The notes below the pieces were generated by a model, which ran no database searches, was not told the origin of the DNA, and worked only from the letters and a program-made list of their open reading frames with translations. Shown in pieces: positions 25,680 to 35,926 of a stretch of DNA of 64,000 nt (position 1 is the first letter of the stretch; each line of letters opens with the position of its first letter). Position numbers and translations under genes: made by a program. The stretch lies in NCBI RefSeq assembly GCF_023145115.1, contig NZ_JAGLEJ010000010.1, forward strand, positions 1 to 64,000, in the 5' to 3' direction. The DNA comes from Algiphilus sp. GTDB taxonomy: Bacteria > Pseudomonadota > Gammaproteobacteria > Nevskiales > Nevskiaceae.

Positions 25680-26371
25680 ACGAGTCCGCGGAGGCGCCGG
25701 CGCCGATCGTGCGCCGCTTCGGCTTCGTCACCTACGAGGCCAGCTTCGCGGCCATGCGCGACTTCACCGATGCACGCGACGCGACCACCGCGGACGAGAT
25801 CTGGCTGCTGCAGCATCCGCCGGTGTTCACCCAGGGCCAGGCCGGCCGCCCCGAGCATCTGCTCGATCTCGGCGACATCCCGCTGGTGCAGAGCGACCGT
25901 GGCGGTCAGGTCACCTACCACGGCCCCGGCCAGATCGTCGGCTACCTGATGGTCGACCTGCCGCGGCTGGGCATCGGCATCCGCACGCTGGTGCGCGCCA
26001 TCGAGGCCGCCATCGTCGACACGCTGGCGACGCACGGCGTGCCCGGCGCGCGACCGCGCGAGGACGCCCCCGGAGTGTACTGCGCCGACGGCGCCAAGAT
26101 CGCGTCGCTGGGACTGCGCGTGCGGCGCGGCTGCACCTTCCACGGCCTGGCGCTGAACGTCGACATGGACCTCTCGCCCTTCGCGCGCATCAATCCCTGC
26201 GGCATGCAGGGACAGGCCATGACCGCGATGCGCGCCCGGGGCGGCGCCACCGACCTGGACGCCATCGGGGCGACGCTGGCCGGACGCCTGCTGGCGCGCT
26301 GCCTTGGCCGCGACGCGGCCGGCGGCAGGGTTTCACCCCCGGTTCAGCCCGCCACGGCAGACTCTGCGTGA
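25676..26371 (+). CDS. lipB: Octanoyl-[ACP]:protein N-octanoyltransferase LipB
   Basis: The 231-residue enzyme moves octanoate from acyl carrier protein to lipoyl domains. Catalytic Cys175 (RINPCGMQG) and Lys141 (DGAKIASLG) are both present, as are QGQAG, GGQVTYHGPGQ and FHGLALNVD. It overlaps ybeD by 4 bp. Its usual partner lipA does not follow; the mla operon starts 16 bp downstream instead. Confidence 0.95.
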   Translation: MNESAEAPAPIVRRFGFVTYEASFAAMRDFTDARDATTADEIWLLQHPPVFTQGQAGRPEHLLDLGDIPLVQSDRGGQVTYHGPGQIVGYLMVDLPRLGIGIRTLVRAIEAAIVDTLATHGVPGARPREDAPGVYCADGAKIASLGLRVRRGCTFHGLALNVDMDLSPFARINPCGMQGQAMTAMRARGGATDLDAIGATLAGRLLARCLGRDAAGGRVSPPVQPATADSA

Positions 26372-26387
26372 CTCCGGAGCCCGCCCG

Positions 26388-27200
26388 ATGACCGCAACCG
26401 ACGACAGCCTCGTCCGCATCCGCGGCCTGCGCCACGCGCAGCCGGGGCGCGTGCTGTTCGACGATGTCGACATCGACATCCCGCGCGGCAAGGTCACCGC
26501 GGTCATGGGACCGTCGGGAACCGGCAAGACCACCCTGCTGCGCATCATCGGCGGCCAGATCCGCGCCCAGGGCGGCAGCGTCACCTTCGACGGCACCGAC
26601 GTCGGACGCGCCGGCCGGCGCAGCCTGTACGCGATGCGCAAGCGCATGGGCATGCTGTTCCAGCACGGCGCGCTGCTCACCGACCTCAGCGTGTTCGAGA
26701 ATGTCGCCTTCCCGCTGCGCGAGCACACGCGCCTGCCCGAGCGACTGATCCGCGATCAGGTGCTGCTCAAGCTCGAGGCGGTGGGGCTGCGTGGCGCGGC
26801 GGGGCTGTTCCCGGCCGAGCTGTCCGGCGGCATGGCGCGGCGCGTGGCACTGGCCCGCGCCATCGCGCTGGACCCGGAGCTGGTGCTCTACGACGAGCCC
26901 TTCACAGGCCAGGACCCCATCTCCATGGGCGTGCTGCTGCGGCTGATCCGCCGTCTCAACGACGCCCTCGGCACCACCTCGGTGGTGGTGTCGCACGATG
27001 TCGGCGAGACGCTGTCCATTGCCGATCATGCCTATGTCATCTCCGACGGCCGGCTGCGCGCGGCGGGCAGCGCGGAAACCCTCCGTGACAGCACCGACCC
27101 GCGAGTGCGCCAGTTCCTCGACGGCCAGCCGGACGGTCCCGAGCCCTTCCACTACCCGGCGCCGACGCTGGCCGAGGCGCTACTGGGAGCGGAGCGGTGA
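26388..27200 (+). CDS. mlaF: MlaF, ATPase of the phospholipid transport system
   Basis: This 270-residue ABC ATPase powers MlaFEDB lipid movement at the inner membrane. Walker A is GPSGTGKTT (41-49). The Q-loop lies in MLFQHGALL, the signature is ELSGGMARRVALARA, and Walker B reads LVLYDEPFTGQDP. The C-terminal extension that contacts its neighbour is present (residues ~245-270). The ATG at 26388 lies 16 bp after lipB; its stop overlaps the mlaE GTG by 4 bp. Confidence 0.94.
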   Translation: MTATDDSLVRIRGLRHAQPGRVLFDDVDIDIPRGKVTAVMGPSGTGKTTLLRIIGGQIRAQGGSVTFDGTDVGRAGRRSLYAMRKRMGMLFQHGALLTDLSVFENVAFPLREHTRLPERLIRDQVLLKLEAVGLRGAAGLFPAELSGGMARRVALARAIALDPELVLYDEPFTGQDPISMGVLLRLIRRLNDALGTTSVVVSHDVGETLSIADHAYVISDGRLRAAGSAETLRDSTDPRVRQFLDGQPDGPEPFHYPAPTLAEALLGAER

Positions 27201-27967
27201 ACGCGCTGCTGCGCTGGCCGCTGGATCTGCTCGCCGGACAGGGCCGGGCCGTGCTGTTCCTGCTGCGCACGCTGGTGGCCGTGCCCGGCACGCTGCTCCG
27301 GCCGCGACAGCTGGCGCTGCAGCTGCACAGCAGCGGCGTGATGTCATTGGCCATCGTGGTCATCGCCGGCGCCTTCGTGGGCATGGTGCTCGCGCTGCAG
27401 GGCTACCGGCTGCTGGTGCAGTTCTCGGCCGAGAGCGCGCTCGGCGTGTCGGTGGCGCTGGTCATCATCCGCGAGCTCGGGCCGGTGCTCACCGCGCTGC
27501 TGCTGGCCGGCCGCGCCGGCTCGGCGGTGACCGCCGAGCTCGGGCTGATGCGCGCAACCGATCAGCTCCCGGGCATGGAGATGATGGCGGTCGACCCGGT
27601 GAAGCGGGTGGTGGCGCCGCGCTTCCTGTCGCTGCTGCTGGCGGTGCCGATGCTCAACGTCATCTTCATCGTCATGGCGCTGGGCGTGGCCGGCGGTCAT
27701 CTGGTCGGCGTCGAGGTGCTGGGCGTGGACGCCGGCAGCTACTGGAGCCAGATCCGCTCCAGCGTCGACGCCGCCGACCTGATCGACAGCACCATCAAGG
27801 CGGTGGTGTTCGGCGCCGTCATCGCCTGGATCGCCGTGCATCAGGGCTACCATGCCCACGCCACCGCCGAGGGCGTGTCGCGCGCGACCACCACCACGGT
27901 GGTGCTGTCCTCGCTGGCCGTTCTCGGCCTCGACTTCATCCTGACCGCGGTCATGTTCGCCGCCTGA
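27197..27967 (+). CDS. mlaE: MlaE, permease of the phospholipid transport system
   Basis: This 256-residue MlaE-family permease (DUF140) has about five membrane helices. Family motifs include VIIRELGPVLTALLLAGRAGSAVTAELG, the EQ-like segment GLMRATDQLPGMEMM and DLIDSTIKAVVFGAVIAW. It starts with a GTG overlapping mlaF by 4 bp. mlaD follows after 10 bp. Confidence 0.95.
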   Translation: MNALLRWPLDLLAGQGRAVLFLLRTLVAVPGTLLRPRQLALQLHSSGVMSLAIVVIAGAFVGMVLALQGYRLLVQFSAESALGVSVALVIIRELGPVLTALLLAGRAGSAVTAELGLMRATDQLPGMEMMAVDPVKRVVAPRFLSLLLAVPMLNVIFIVMALGVAGGHLVGVEVLGVDAGSYWSQIRSSVDAADLIDSTIKAVVFGAVIAWIAVHQGYHAHATAEGVSRATTTTVVLSSLAVLGLDFILTAVMFAA

Positions 27968-27977
27968 GGTAGACGCA

Positions 27978-28439
27978 ATGCCATCCCGCGCAATCGAGAT
28001 CATGGTCGGACTCTTCTTCGTGCTCGCCGTGGCGGCCGTGTTCCTGCTGACCTTCCGCGTGGCGGGTCTTGACGGCGGCGACCCCGAGGGCGGCTACGAG
28101 ATCACCGCGGACTTCGACAACATCGGCGGGCTCCGGACGGGCTCGGCGGTCACCCTGTCGGGCGTGCGCATCGGCCGCGTCAGCGCCATCCGCATCGACC
28201 CGCAGACCTTCCGGGCACGCGTGCACATGAACATTTCGCCCGACTACGACAACCTGCCCGCCGACAGCGGTGCCAGCATCCTGACCAGCGGCCTGCTCGG
28301 CGAGCAGTACGTCGGCATCGAACCCGGCGGCGCGATGGAATCGCTCGCCGACGGCGACCGACTGCCGCTGACCCAGGATGCCCTGGTGCTGGAGAATCTG
28401 GTCGGCCGGGTCCTCGAATCCATGACCCAGAAGGATTGA
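27978..28439 (+). CDS. mlaD: MlaD, MCE-domain substrate-binding subunit
   Basis: The 153-residue protein has one N-terminal membrane anchor (about 7-25, VGLFFVLAVAAVFLLTF) and one MCE domain: YEITADFDNIGGLRTGSAVTLSGVRIGRV, then SILTSGLLGEQYVGIEPGG. MlaD forms a hexameric ring on MlaE in the periplasm. Length is typical of proteobacterial MlaD. Confidence 0.95.
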   Translation: MPSRAIEIMVGLFFVLAVAAVFLLTFRVAGLDGGDPEGGYEITADFDNIGGLRTGSAVTLSGVRIGRVSAIRIDPQTFRARVHMNISPDYDNLPADSGASILTSGLLGEQYVGIEPGGAMESLADGDRLPLTQDALVLENLVGRVLESMTQKD

Positions 28440-28444
28440 TCATC

Positions 28445-29134
28445 ATGTTCCGGAACAACCCGCTTTCCATCCGTGCGCTGGCGCTGCTGCTCGCCGCCGC
28501 CGTACCGTTCGGCATGAGCACCGGGGCCGCCGCGCAGGACGCCGATGCGGCCGGCGACCAGAGCGCGACCAAGGCGCCCGATGTCGTCATCAAGGACGCG
28601 GTCTCCACGGTGCGCTCGCTGATCAGCGAGAACGCCGAGACCTACCGCTCCGACAGCGAAGCGTTCTACGCCATGATCGAGCGCGAGATCGTCCCGCACT
28701 TCGACATGCCGTACATCGCGCGGCTGACGCTGGGCCGGCACGCCCGCGGGGCGAGCCCGGACCAGCGCCGCCGTTTCGCGACCGCGTTCAAGGACACGCT
28801 CATGCGCACCTACGCGGACGCGATGCTGGAGTACAACAGTGCCGTCGAGACCGAGTTCCTGCCGCTGCGGGCGGCCGACGACGCCGAGCGCGTCACCGTC
28901 GAGACCCGGCTCGTGGTCGAGGAAGGCGACCCCATCCCGGTGGGCTTCGTCATGCACCAGGTGGACAGCGACTGGCTGATCTACGACATCAGCGTCGAGG
29001 GCATCAGCCTGATCACCAACTTCCGCGCGCAGTTCAATCAGCGCATCCGCGAGAACGGGCTCGACAAGCTGATCGAGCGGCTCGAAGCCGGCCAGATCAG
29101 CACCGATGCGCCCGGCGCATCCGGCGGCGACTGA
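28445..29134 (+). CDS. mlaC: MlaC, periplasmic phospholipid carrier
   Basis: This 229-residue Tol-Tol-Ttg2-like protein shuttles phospholipid between MlaD and the outer-membrane MlaA complex. It has a signal peptide (MFRNNPLSIRALALLLAAAV ... GAAAQ). Family segments follow: IEREIVPHFDMPYIARLTLG, FKDTLMRTYADAMLEY and WLIYDISVEGISLITNFRAQF. The ATG at 28445 is preferred over a TTG three codons earlier inside the mlaD stop. Confidence 0.94.
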   Translation: MFRNNPLSIRALALLLAAAVPFGMSTGAAAQDADAAGDQSATKAPDVVIKDAVSTVRSLISENAETYRSDSEAFYAMIEREIVPHFDMPYIARLTLGRHARGASPDQRRRFATAFKDTLMRTYADAMLEYNSAVETEFLPLRAADDAERVTVETRLVVEEGDPIPVGFVMHQVDSDWLIYDISVEGISLITNFRAQFNQRIRENGLDKLIERLEAGQISTDAPGASGGD

Positions 29135-29140
29135 CCGGCG

Positions 29141-29395
29141 ATGGCGGAGCTCTCCGGCGCGCTGACGCACGACACGGTACCCGACCTGGCGACACGCGCC
29201 GAGGCGCTCGGCGCCGACGATGTGCTGGATCTGTCCGGCGTCGAGCGCGTCGACAGCTCGGCAGTGGCACTATTGCTGGAGATCCGCCGCCGGAAGGGTC
29301 AGCCGCTGCGCCTGCAGGGTGTGCCCGCGCACCTGCAGAGCCTGATCGCGTGCTTCGGCGTCGGCGAGCTCCTCACCGCCACTTCCGAGACATGA
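29141..29395 (+). CDS. mlaB: MlaB, STAS-domain subunit
   Basis: This 84-residue STAS protein binds MlaF. Visible are the DDVLDLSGVERVDSSAVALLLEI segment, with the conserved Asp-Ser-Ser, and the C-terminal helix LQSLIACFGVGELL. It lies 6 bp after mlaC, and its stop overlaps the mlaA ATG by 4 bp. Confidence 0.85.
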   Translation: MAELSGALTHDTVPDLATRAEALGADDVLDLSGVERVDSSAVALLLEIRRRKGQPLRLQGVPAHLQSLIACFGVGELLTATSET

Positions 29396-30279
29396 TCGCT
29401 GCTCTCAGTCGCACGCTTGCCGCATCGTTGCTGGTCGCGCTGGTCGGCGGCTGCGCGCACACGCCCGCCTACGAGCCGGCCGACCCGCTGGAGCCGCTCA
29501 ACCGCGGCATCTACAGCTTCAACCGCACCGCCGACCGCTACGTGCTGCGCCCCGTCGCGAAGGGCTATGACACGGTCACGCCGGCTCCGGTGCAGGCCGG
29601 CATCGGCAACTTCCTCTCCAACCTCGGCTATCCGGTCACCATCGTCAACGCGCTGCTGCAGGGCAAGTTCCTGCAGGCGGGGCGCGACACCGGCCGTTTC
29701 CTGATCAACACCACGGCCGGGCTGGTGGGCTTCATCGACGTCGCCACGCCGGTGGGCCTGCGGCAGAACGACGAGGACTTCGGCCAGACGCTGGGCTACT
29801 GGGGCGTCGGTCAGGGCTGGTACATCATGCTGCCGCTGCTCGGGCCGAGCACCAACCGCGACCTGCTGGGGCGCGGCGCCGACAGCTTCAGCACGCCGGA
29901 ACGCCTGCTGGACACCGATGCACAGCTGGTCATCACAGGCGTCGGCGCCGTACACACCCGCGCGCGGCTGCTCTCCGCCGACCGTCTGCTGGAGCAGCAG
30001 GTCGACGAGTACGTGGCGCTGCGAACGATCTATCTCGAGCGACGGCTCAACAAGGTCTACGACGGCGTGCCGCCGCTGGACTACGGCGAGCAGGCCTACG
30101 ACGAAGCCGACGACGGCGGCGGCGACGACAGCTGGCGGGACGACTACGAGACCGGCGGCGACGACGACAGCTGGCGCGACGACTACGAGACCGGCGGCGA
30201 CGGCGACAGCTGGCGCGATGACTACGAGACCGGCGACGACGACGACAGCTGGCGCGACGATTACACCGGCGAGAGCTGA
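29392..30279 (+). CDS. mlaA: MlaA (VacJ) outer-membrane lipoprotein with acidic repeat tail
   Basis: MlaA forms a ring in the outer membrane that removes surface phospholipid and hands it to MlaC. The 295-residue protein has a lipobox (VGGC, Cys21) and the core motifs DPLEPLNRGIYSFNRTADRYVLRPVAKGY, NFLSNLGYPVTIVNALLQG and the NDEDFGQTLGYWGVGQG segment. Residues 244-293 are extra: four near-identical copies of a 12-13-residue unit (DDSWRDDYETGG-like). This tail is very acidic and not part of the family core. It sits in an mlaFEDCB-mlaA operon, whereas mlaA is often elsewhere. Confidence 0.92.
   Translation: MIAALSRTLAASLLVALVGGCAHTPAYEPADPLEPLNRGIYSFNRTADRYVLRPVAKGYDTVTPAPVQAGIGNFLSNLGYPVTIVNALLQGKFLQAGRDTGRFLINTTAGLVGFIDVATPVGLRQNDEDFGQTLGYWGVGQGWYIMLPLLGPSTNRDLLGRGADSFSTPERLLDTDAQLVITGVGAVHTRARLLSADRLLEQQVDEYVALRTIYLERRLNKVYDGVPPLDYGEQAYDEADDGGGDDSWRDDYETGGDDDSWRDDYETGGDGDSWRDDYETGDDDDSWRDDYTGES
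30121..30270 (+). repeat. Tandem repeat, four 36-39-bp units inside mlaA
   Basis: Units lie at 30121-30156, 30157-30195, 30196-30234 and 30235-30270. They differ by few substitutions and stay in frame. They encode the acidic Trp/Tyr-containing tail of MlaA. The high DNA identity suggests recent expansion by slippage or unequal exchange. Confidence 0.85.
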
Positions 30280-30362
30280 CCGCTTGCCGCCCGGCGGATG
30301 ACGCCGCCGCGGCGCGCACATCGTTACACTTGCGCGTCTTCAAGAGCCCGCGACCGGACCCG

Positions 30363-32027
<1,665 letters not shown>

Positions 32028-32035
32028 AGCCGTGG

Positions 32036-32059
32036 TGCCGCGCGCTCGACCGCGCGGCA
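32036..32059 (+). terminator. Hairpin after ettA
   Basis: TGCCGCGCG (32036-32044) pairs with CGCGCGGCA (32051-32059) across a 6-nt loop, 8 bp after the ettA stop. There is no T-tract. Confidence 0.4.
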
Positions 32060-32063
32060 AGCG

Positions 32064-32091
32064 TTGCAGCCGGCCCGATGCGGGCTAGTAT
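32064..32091 (+). promoter_or_regulatory. Sigma70-like promoter upstream of the pirin gene
   Basis: TTGCAG (32064-32069) and TAGTAT (32086-32091) are 16 bp apart and end 27 bp before the pirin ATG. They directly follow the ettA hairpin, a sensible order for a new transcription unit. Confidence 0.4.
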
Positions 32092-32118
32092 CACGGTGGG
32101 CAACGGGAGTAACACGCC

Positions 32119-33024
32119 ATGAGCTGGATGCAGGCCGAGACGCCGGAGTGCGCGCGGCGCGACGACGCGGTCGAGCTGGTCATTGCCGCGCGGCAGCGCG
32201 ACCTCGGCGGATTCTGCGTGCGGCGCGTGCTGCCGTCGCCGCAGCGCCGCATGGTCGGACCGTTCATCTTCTTCGACGAGATGGGCCCGGCCGACTTCGC
32301 CGCCGGCACCGGCCTCGATGTGCGGCCGCATCCGCACATCGGCCTGTCGACCGTGACCTGGCTGTTCGAGGGCGAGATCCTGCACCGCGACTCGCTGGGC
32401 GTCGTGCAGCCCGTCCAGCCCGGCGCGATGAACCTGATGACGGCCGGGCGCGGCATCGTGCACTCCGAGCGTTCACCTGACGCCGCACGGGCGGCGGGCA
32501 GCCGCCTGCACGGCATCCAGACCTGGATGGCACTGCCCGACGGCCTGCAGGAATGCGAGCCGGCCTTCCAGCACGTCGCCGCCACGGAGCTGCCCGACTT
32601 CGCGGCCGACGGCATCACCGGCACCGTGCTCATGGGCGCGGCCTACGGCCGGCACAGCCCGGTCGAGACGCCCATCGCCACGCTCTACGTCGCCGCGCGC
32701 ATGGCCGCCGGGGCGCGCGCCGAGCTGCCGCCGGCGGACGAAGTCGCGGTCTTCGTCGTCGACGGCGAGGCCCGCATCGGCGGCTGCACGCTGGCGGCCG
32801 GCAGCATGGGGGTCCTGCGCACCGGAGCGCACGCGACCATCGAGGCCGTCGCCGCGACACGTCTCATGATCATCGGCGGTGCTAGCCCGGGCCAACGCGA
32901 GGTCTGGTGGAACTTCGTCGCCAGCGACGCCGCGCGCATCGAGCGCGCCCGGGCCGACTGGACCGCGGACCGCTTCCCGCGGGTGCCGGGCGAGCACGAG
33001 CGCATTCCGCTGCCCGGAGCGTAG
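32119..33024 (+). CDS. Pirin family bicupin protein
   Basis: The 301-residue protein has the pirin N-terminal cupin. The metal-binding HPH motif is in DVRPHPHIGLSTVTWLFEGE, and MTAGRGIVHSERSP supplies a further His and Glu. Some pirins act as quercetinases or redox-sensing cofactors; this one's substrate cannot be told. The C-terminal cupin has VAVFVVDGEARIGGC. The antiporter gene starts 7 bp downstream and may be co-transcribed. Confidence 0.88.
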   Translation: MSWMQAETPECARRDDAVELVIAARQRDLGGFCVRRVLPSPQRRMVGPFIFFDEMGPADFAAGTGLDVRPHPHIGLSTVTWLFEGEILHRDSLGVVQPVQPGAMNLMTAGRGIVHSERSPDAARAAGSRLHGIQTWMALPDGLQECEPAFQHVAATELPDFAADGITGTVLMGAAYGRHSPVETPIATLYVAARMAAGARAELPPADEVAVFVVDGEARIGGCTLAAGSMGVLRTGAHATIEAVAATRLMIIGGASPGQREVWWNFVASDAARIERARADWTADRFPRVPGEHERIPLPGA

Positions 33025-33031
33025 GCGCTTC

Positions 33032-34822
33032 GTGAGCATCCTGACCGCCGCTCTCGTGTTCCTCGCCGCTGCGGTGGTCGTGGTGCCGCTGTGCAAGCGG
33101 CTCGGCATGAGCTCGGTGCTGGGCTATCTGGTCGCGGGGCTGCTGCTCGGCCAGCTCGAGCCACTGGCGCGCTGGGACGCCGAGGGCGTGCTGCACTTCG
33201 CCGAGATCGGCGTCGTCCTGCTGCTCTTCATCATCGGTCTGGAGCTGCAGCCGCGCCGCCTCTGGGTCATGCGCCGGCTGGTGTTCGGCCTGGGCTCGCT
33301 GCAGGTCGTGCTGACGACACTGGTGATCGCCGGGGGCCTGATGCTGGCGGGCATCGAAGGCGGCAGCGCACTGCTGCTGGGCTTTGCGCTGGCGCTGTCG
33401 AGTACCGCCTTCGTGCTGCAGCTGCTGGGCGAGAACCGGCGCCTGCACCATCCGCACGGCCGCGCCGCGTTCGGGACGCTGCTGCTGCAGGACATCGCGG
33501 TCATTCCCGGCCTGGTGCTGATCTCGCTGCTCGGCAACGGTGCCGGTGCCACGCCGCAGTGGGAGTGGCTGCTCGCGGTGGTGATCGGCGCGACCGCGGC
33601 GCGCTTCCTGCTGCGGCCGCTGCTGCGCTTCATCGCCGGCACCGGCATCCACGAGCTGTTCACGGCGGCGGCTCTGACGCTGGTGATGGGCGCCGCGGTG
33701 GCATTCGACCGGGCCGGCCTCTCGATGGGCCTGGGCGCCTTCGTGGCCGGCATGATGGTCGCCGACTCGGAGTACCGGCACCAGCTCGAGGCCGACGTCA
33801 ACCCCTTCAAGGGGCTGCTGCTGGGTCTGTTCTTCATGGCCGTTGGCATGACCGTGAACCTGCCGCTGCTGGCCGCGGAACCACTCGTGATCGTGGCCCT
33901 GACACTGGCGCTGGTGGCGGTCAAGGCATTGATCCTGCTGCCCCTCTCGCGGCTGCACGGCCTCTCGGGCCGGGAGGCCGTGCGCACGGCGCTGGTGCTG
34001 TCACAGGGCGGCGAGTTCGCCTTCGTGCTGCTCACCGCGGGAGTGGCCGGCGGCATCACCGACGCCGCGCTCGCCGAGCGCGCCGTGCTGGTGGTCAGCC
34101 TGTCGATGGCGCTGACCCCGCTGCTGGTGGCGCTGGGCGAGCGGCTGATCCACGACGAGCCCGGCGGCCGGCCCTTTGACCCCATCGACCAGGAAGACCC
34201 GCCCGTCATCGTTGCCGGCTTCGGGCGGGTCGGCCAGATCATCGCGCGCGTGCTCGCCATGCGCCGGATCCCCTTCACGGCGCTGGAGATCAACCCCGAC
34301 CACGTCGACTTCGTGCGCCAGTTCGGCAATCGCATCTACTACGGCGACGCCTCCCGCCCCGAGGTGCTGCGCGCGGCCGGCGTCGCCAAGGCGCGCGCCA
34401 TCGTGGTCGCCACCGGCGATGTCGAGACCTCGCTCCGGATCGTCGAGCAGGTGCGCGCGATGGCGCCCGACCTGCCCATCATCGCGCGCGCCACCAATCG
34501 CCATCACGAACTCTGGCTGCGCGAGCGCGGTGTCACCTTCGTGCTGCGCGACACCCTCTACTCGAGCCTGCGCATGGCGCGTGCGCTGCTGCGCGAGCTC
34601 GGTCTCGACGAGGAAGAGGCGGCCCGCTCGGTGACGCGCTTCCGCGAGCACGACGCCCACACGCTTCAGCGCCAGGCCGCGGTATGGCGCGACGCCGAGG
34701 CCTACCGCCGCACCACCATCGATGCCGCCGAGGAACTGCAACGCCTGTTCGCCGAGGACGTGCGCAGCAGCCACGACGCCGCCCAGCGGCACACCGATCG
34801 CCCCGAGGACGCCGAGGCCTGA
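33032..34822 (+). CDS. KefB/KefC-like monovalent cation:proton antiporter (CPA2) with TrkA-N domain
   Basis: This 596-residue protein has an N-terminal membrane domain of about 12-13 helices (residues ~1-375) with LGYLVAGLLLG, the LLFIIGLELQPRR segment, LLLQDIAVIPGL and LSQGGEFAFVLL. A RCK/TrkA-N Rossmann domain follows (about 392-510): VIVAGFGRVGQIIARVL, with ALEINPDHVDFVRQFGNRIYYGDASRPEVL. A charged tail ends it. Kef systems release K+ on electrophile stress under glutathione control. Start is a GTG at 33032. Confidence 0.9.
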   Translation: MSILTAALVFLAAAVVVVPLCKRLGMSSVLGYLVAGLLLGQLEPLARWDAEGVLHFAEIGVVLLLFIIGLELQPRRLWVMRRLVFGLGSLQVVLTTLVIAGGLMLAGIEGGSALLLGFALALSSTAFVLQLLGENRRLHHPHGRAAFGTLLLQDIAVIPGLVLISLLGNGAGATPQWEWLLAVVIGATAARFLLRPLLRFIAGTGIHELFTAAALTLVMGAAVAFDRAGLSMGLGAFVAGMMVADSEYRHQLEADVNPFKGLLLGLFFMAVGMTVNLPLLAAEPLVIVALTLALVAVKALILLPLSRLHGLSGREAVRTALVLSQGGEFAFVLLTAGVAGGITDAALAERAVLVVSLSMALTPLLVALGERLIHDEPGGRPFDPIDQEDPPVIVAGFGRVGQIIARVLAMRRIPFTALEINPDHVDFVRQFGNRIYYGDASRPEVLRAAGVAKARAIVVATGDVETSLRIVEQVRAMAPDLPIIARATNRHHELWLRERGVTFVLRDTLYSSLRMARALLRELGLDEEEAARSVTRFREHDAHTLQRQAAVWRDAEAYRRTTIDAAEELQRLFAEDVRSSHDAAQRHTDRPEDAEA

Positions 34823-34884
34823 GCCGAGACGCATCGCCCGGCAGCGCGCGATAATCGTGGGCTCACCATCCGCGAAGCCGCCCG

Positions 34885-35673
34885 ATGCTTGAAGACAGCG
34901 CCCCGCAGGCCATGCCCGACACTCCTGCCTACCGCTGGCGCGGTGGGCGACTCGAGCCGGTCACCGACGTCCACGACGTGCAGCTGGACGGCCTGCTGGG
35001 CATCGACCGCCAGAAGGCCGCGCTGACGCAGAACACGCGCCAGTTCGTCGAGGGCCGTCCGGCCAATCACGCCCTGCTCACCGGCGCCCGCGGCACCGGC
35101 AAGTCCTCGCTGGTGAAGGCGCTGCTGCCCGCATTCGGCGAGCAGGGCCTGCGGCTGGTGGCGGTGTCGCCGCACGACCTCGTGGAACTGCCGGACATCG
35201 TGACGCCGCTGCGTGGCAGGCCCCAGCGCTTCCTGATCTACGTCGACGACTTCTCGGTAACGCCGGGCGACCGCGCGCTGACCGCGCTCAAGACGGCGCT
35301 GGACGGCGGCATCGAGGCGCCGCCCGACAACGTGCTGATCGTCGCCACCTCCAACCGCCGGCACCTGATGCCCGAGTTCCAGTCCGAGAACGCGGAGTAT
35401 CACTGGGAGGACGGCGAGCTGCATCCCGGCGAGACGGTCGAGGAGAAGATCTCGCTGTCGGAGCGCTTCGGGCTGTGGCTGTCCTTCCCGCCCTTCGACC
35501 AGCGGCGCTACCTGGAGCTGGTCGGCCACCACCTGGAAGCGCTGGGGAGCGCCATGAGCGCCGACGCCGAAGCCGCCGCGCTTCGCTGGGCGCTGCAGCG
35601 CGCCTCGCGCTCGGGCCGCGTCGCCGCCCAGTTCGCGCGCGACTGGGTCGGGCGCCAGGCCACTGCCGGTTAG
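34885..35673 (+). CDS. DUF815 family AAA ATPase
   Basis: The 262-residue protein has a DUF815-type P-loop: GARGTGKSS Walker A (about 67-75), the Walker B-like RFLIYVDDFSV and sensor-like LIVATSNRRHL. The segment NAEYHWEDGELHPGETVEEKISLSERFGLWLSF is the family signature. The function of DUF815 ATPases is not established. A GATAAT -10-like box occurs at 34850-34855. Confidence 0.88.
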   Translation: MLEDSAPQAMPDTPAYRWRGGRLEPVTDVHDVQLDGLLGIDRQKAALTQNTRQFVEGRPANHALLTGARGTGKSSLVKALLPAFGEQGLRLVAVSPHDLVELPDIVTPLRGRPQRFLIYVDDFSVTPGDRALTALKTALDGGIEAPPDNVLIVATSNRRHLMPEFQSENAEYHWEDGELHPGETVEEKISLSERFGLWLSFPPFDQRRYLELVGHHLEALGSAMSADAEAAALRWALQRASRSGRVAAQFARDWVGRQATAG

Positions 35674-35804
35674 GAGGGGGCGTCCGCCGCCGGACGCAGA
35701 CGGCGCGCGACCTCCCGGGAATCGGGACGGCGTCGCGAACGATGACGCGCTCATCGGGCGACGCTCAAGCCGCTCCGGAAAGGAGGCGCCACCCCACCCG
35801 GAAA

Positions 35805-35881
35805 AGGGGACAGTATACTTATTTCCGCGATGCGGAGAAGTGATCGGGTGCGTAACGCCGGAAATAAGTATACTGTCCCCT
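35805..35881. repeat. Inverted-repeat element with GGGGACAGTATAC ends
   Basis: A perfect inverted repeat of 22 bp (23 with the A/T outermost pair) lies at 35806-35827 and 35859-35880, separated by 31 bp. The arms begin GGGGACAGTATACTT. The arm sequence resembles those found beside REP-associated (Y1) transposase genes in other gammaproteobacteria. Here no transposase is present. It occupies the 253-bp gap between the DUF815 gene and the acyl-CoA-binding gene; nothing else is seen there. Confidence 0.75.
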
Positions 35882-35926
35882 ATCACCCAGCAGAGCCGCG
35901 ACTGCCGGGGAGAGTTGCGATGCGGG

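Noticed and set aside
30121..30270. Regular ~39-bp repeats that could be mistaken for a CRISPR array
   Set aside because: The repeats are directly adjacent with no spacers and stay in frame in mlaA, encoding a protein repeat.
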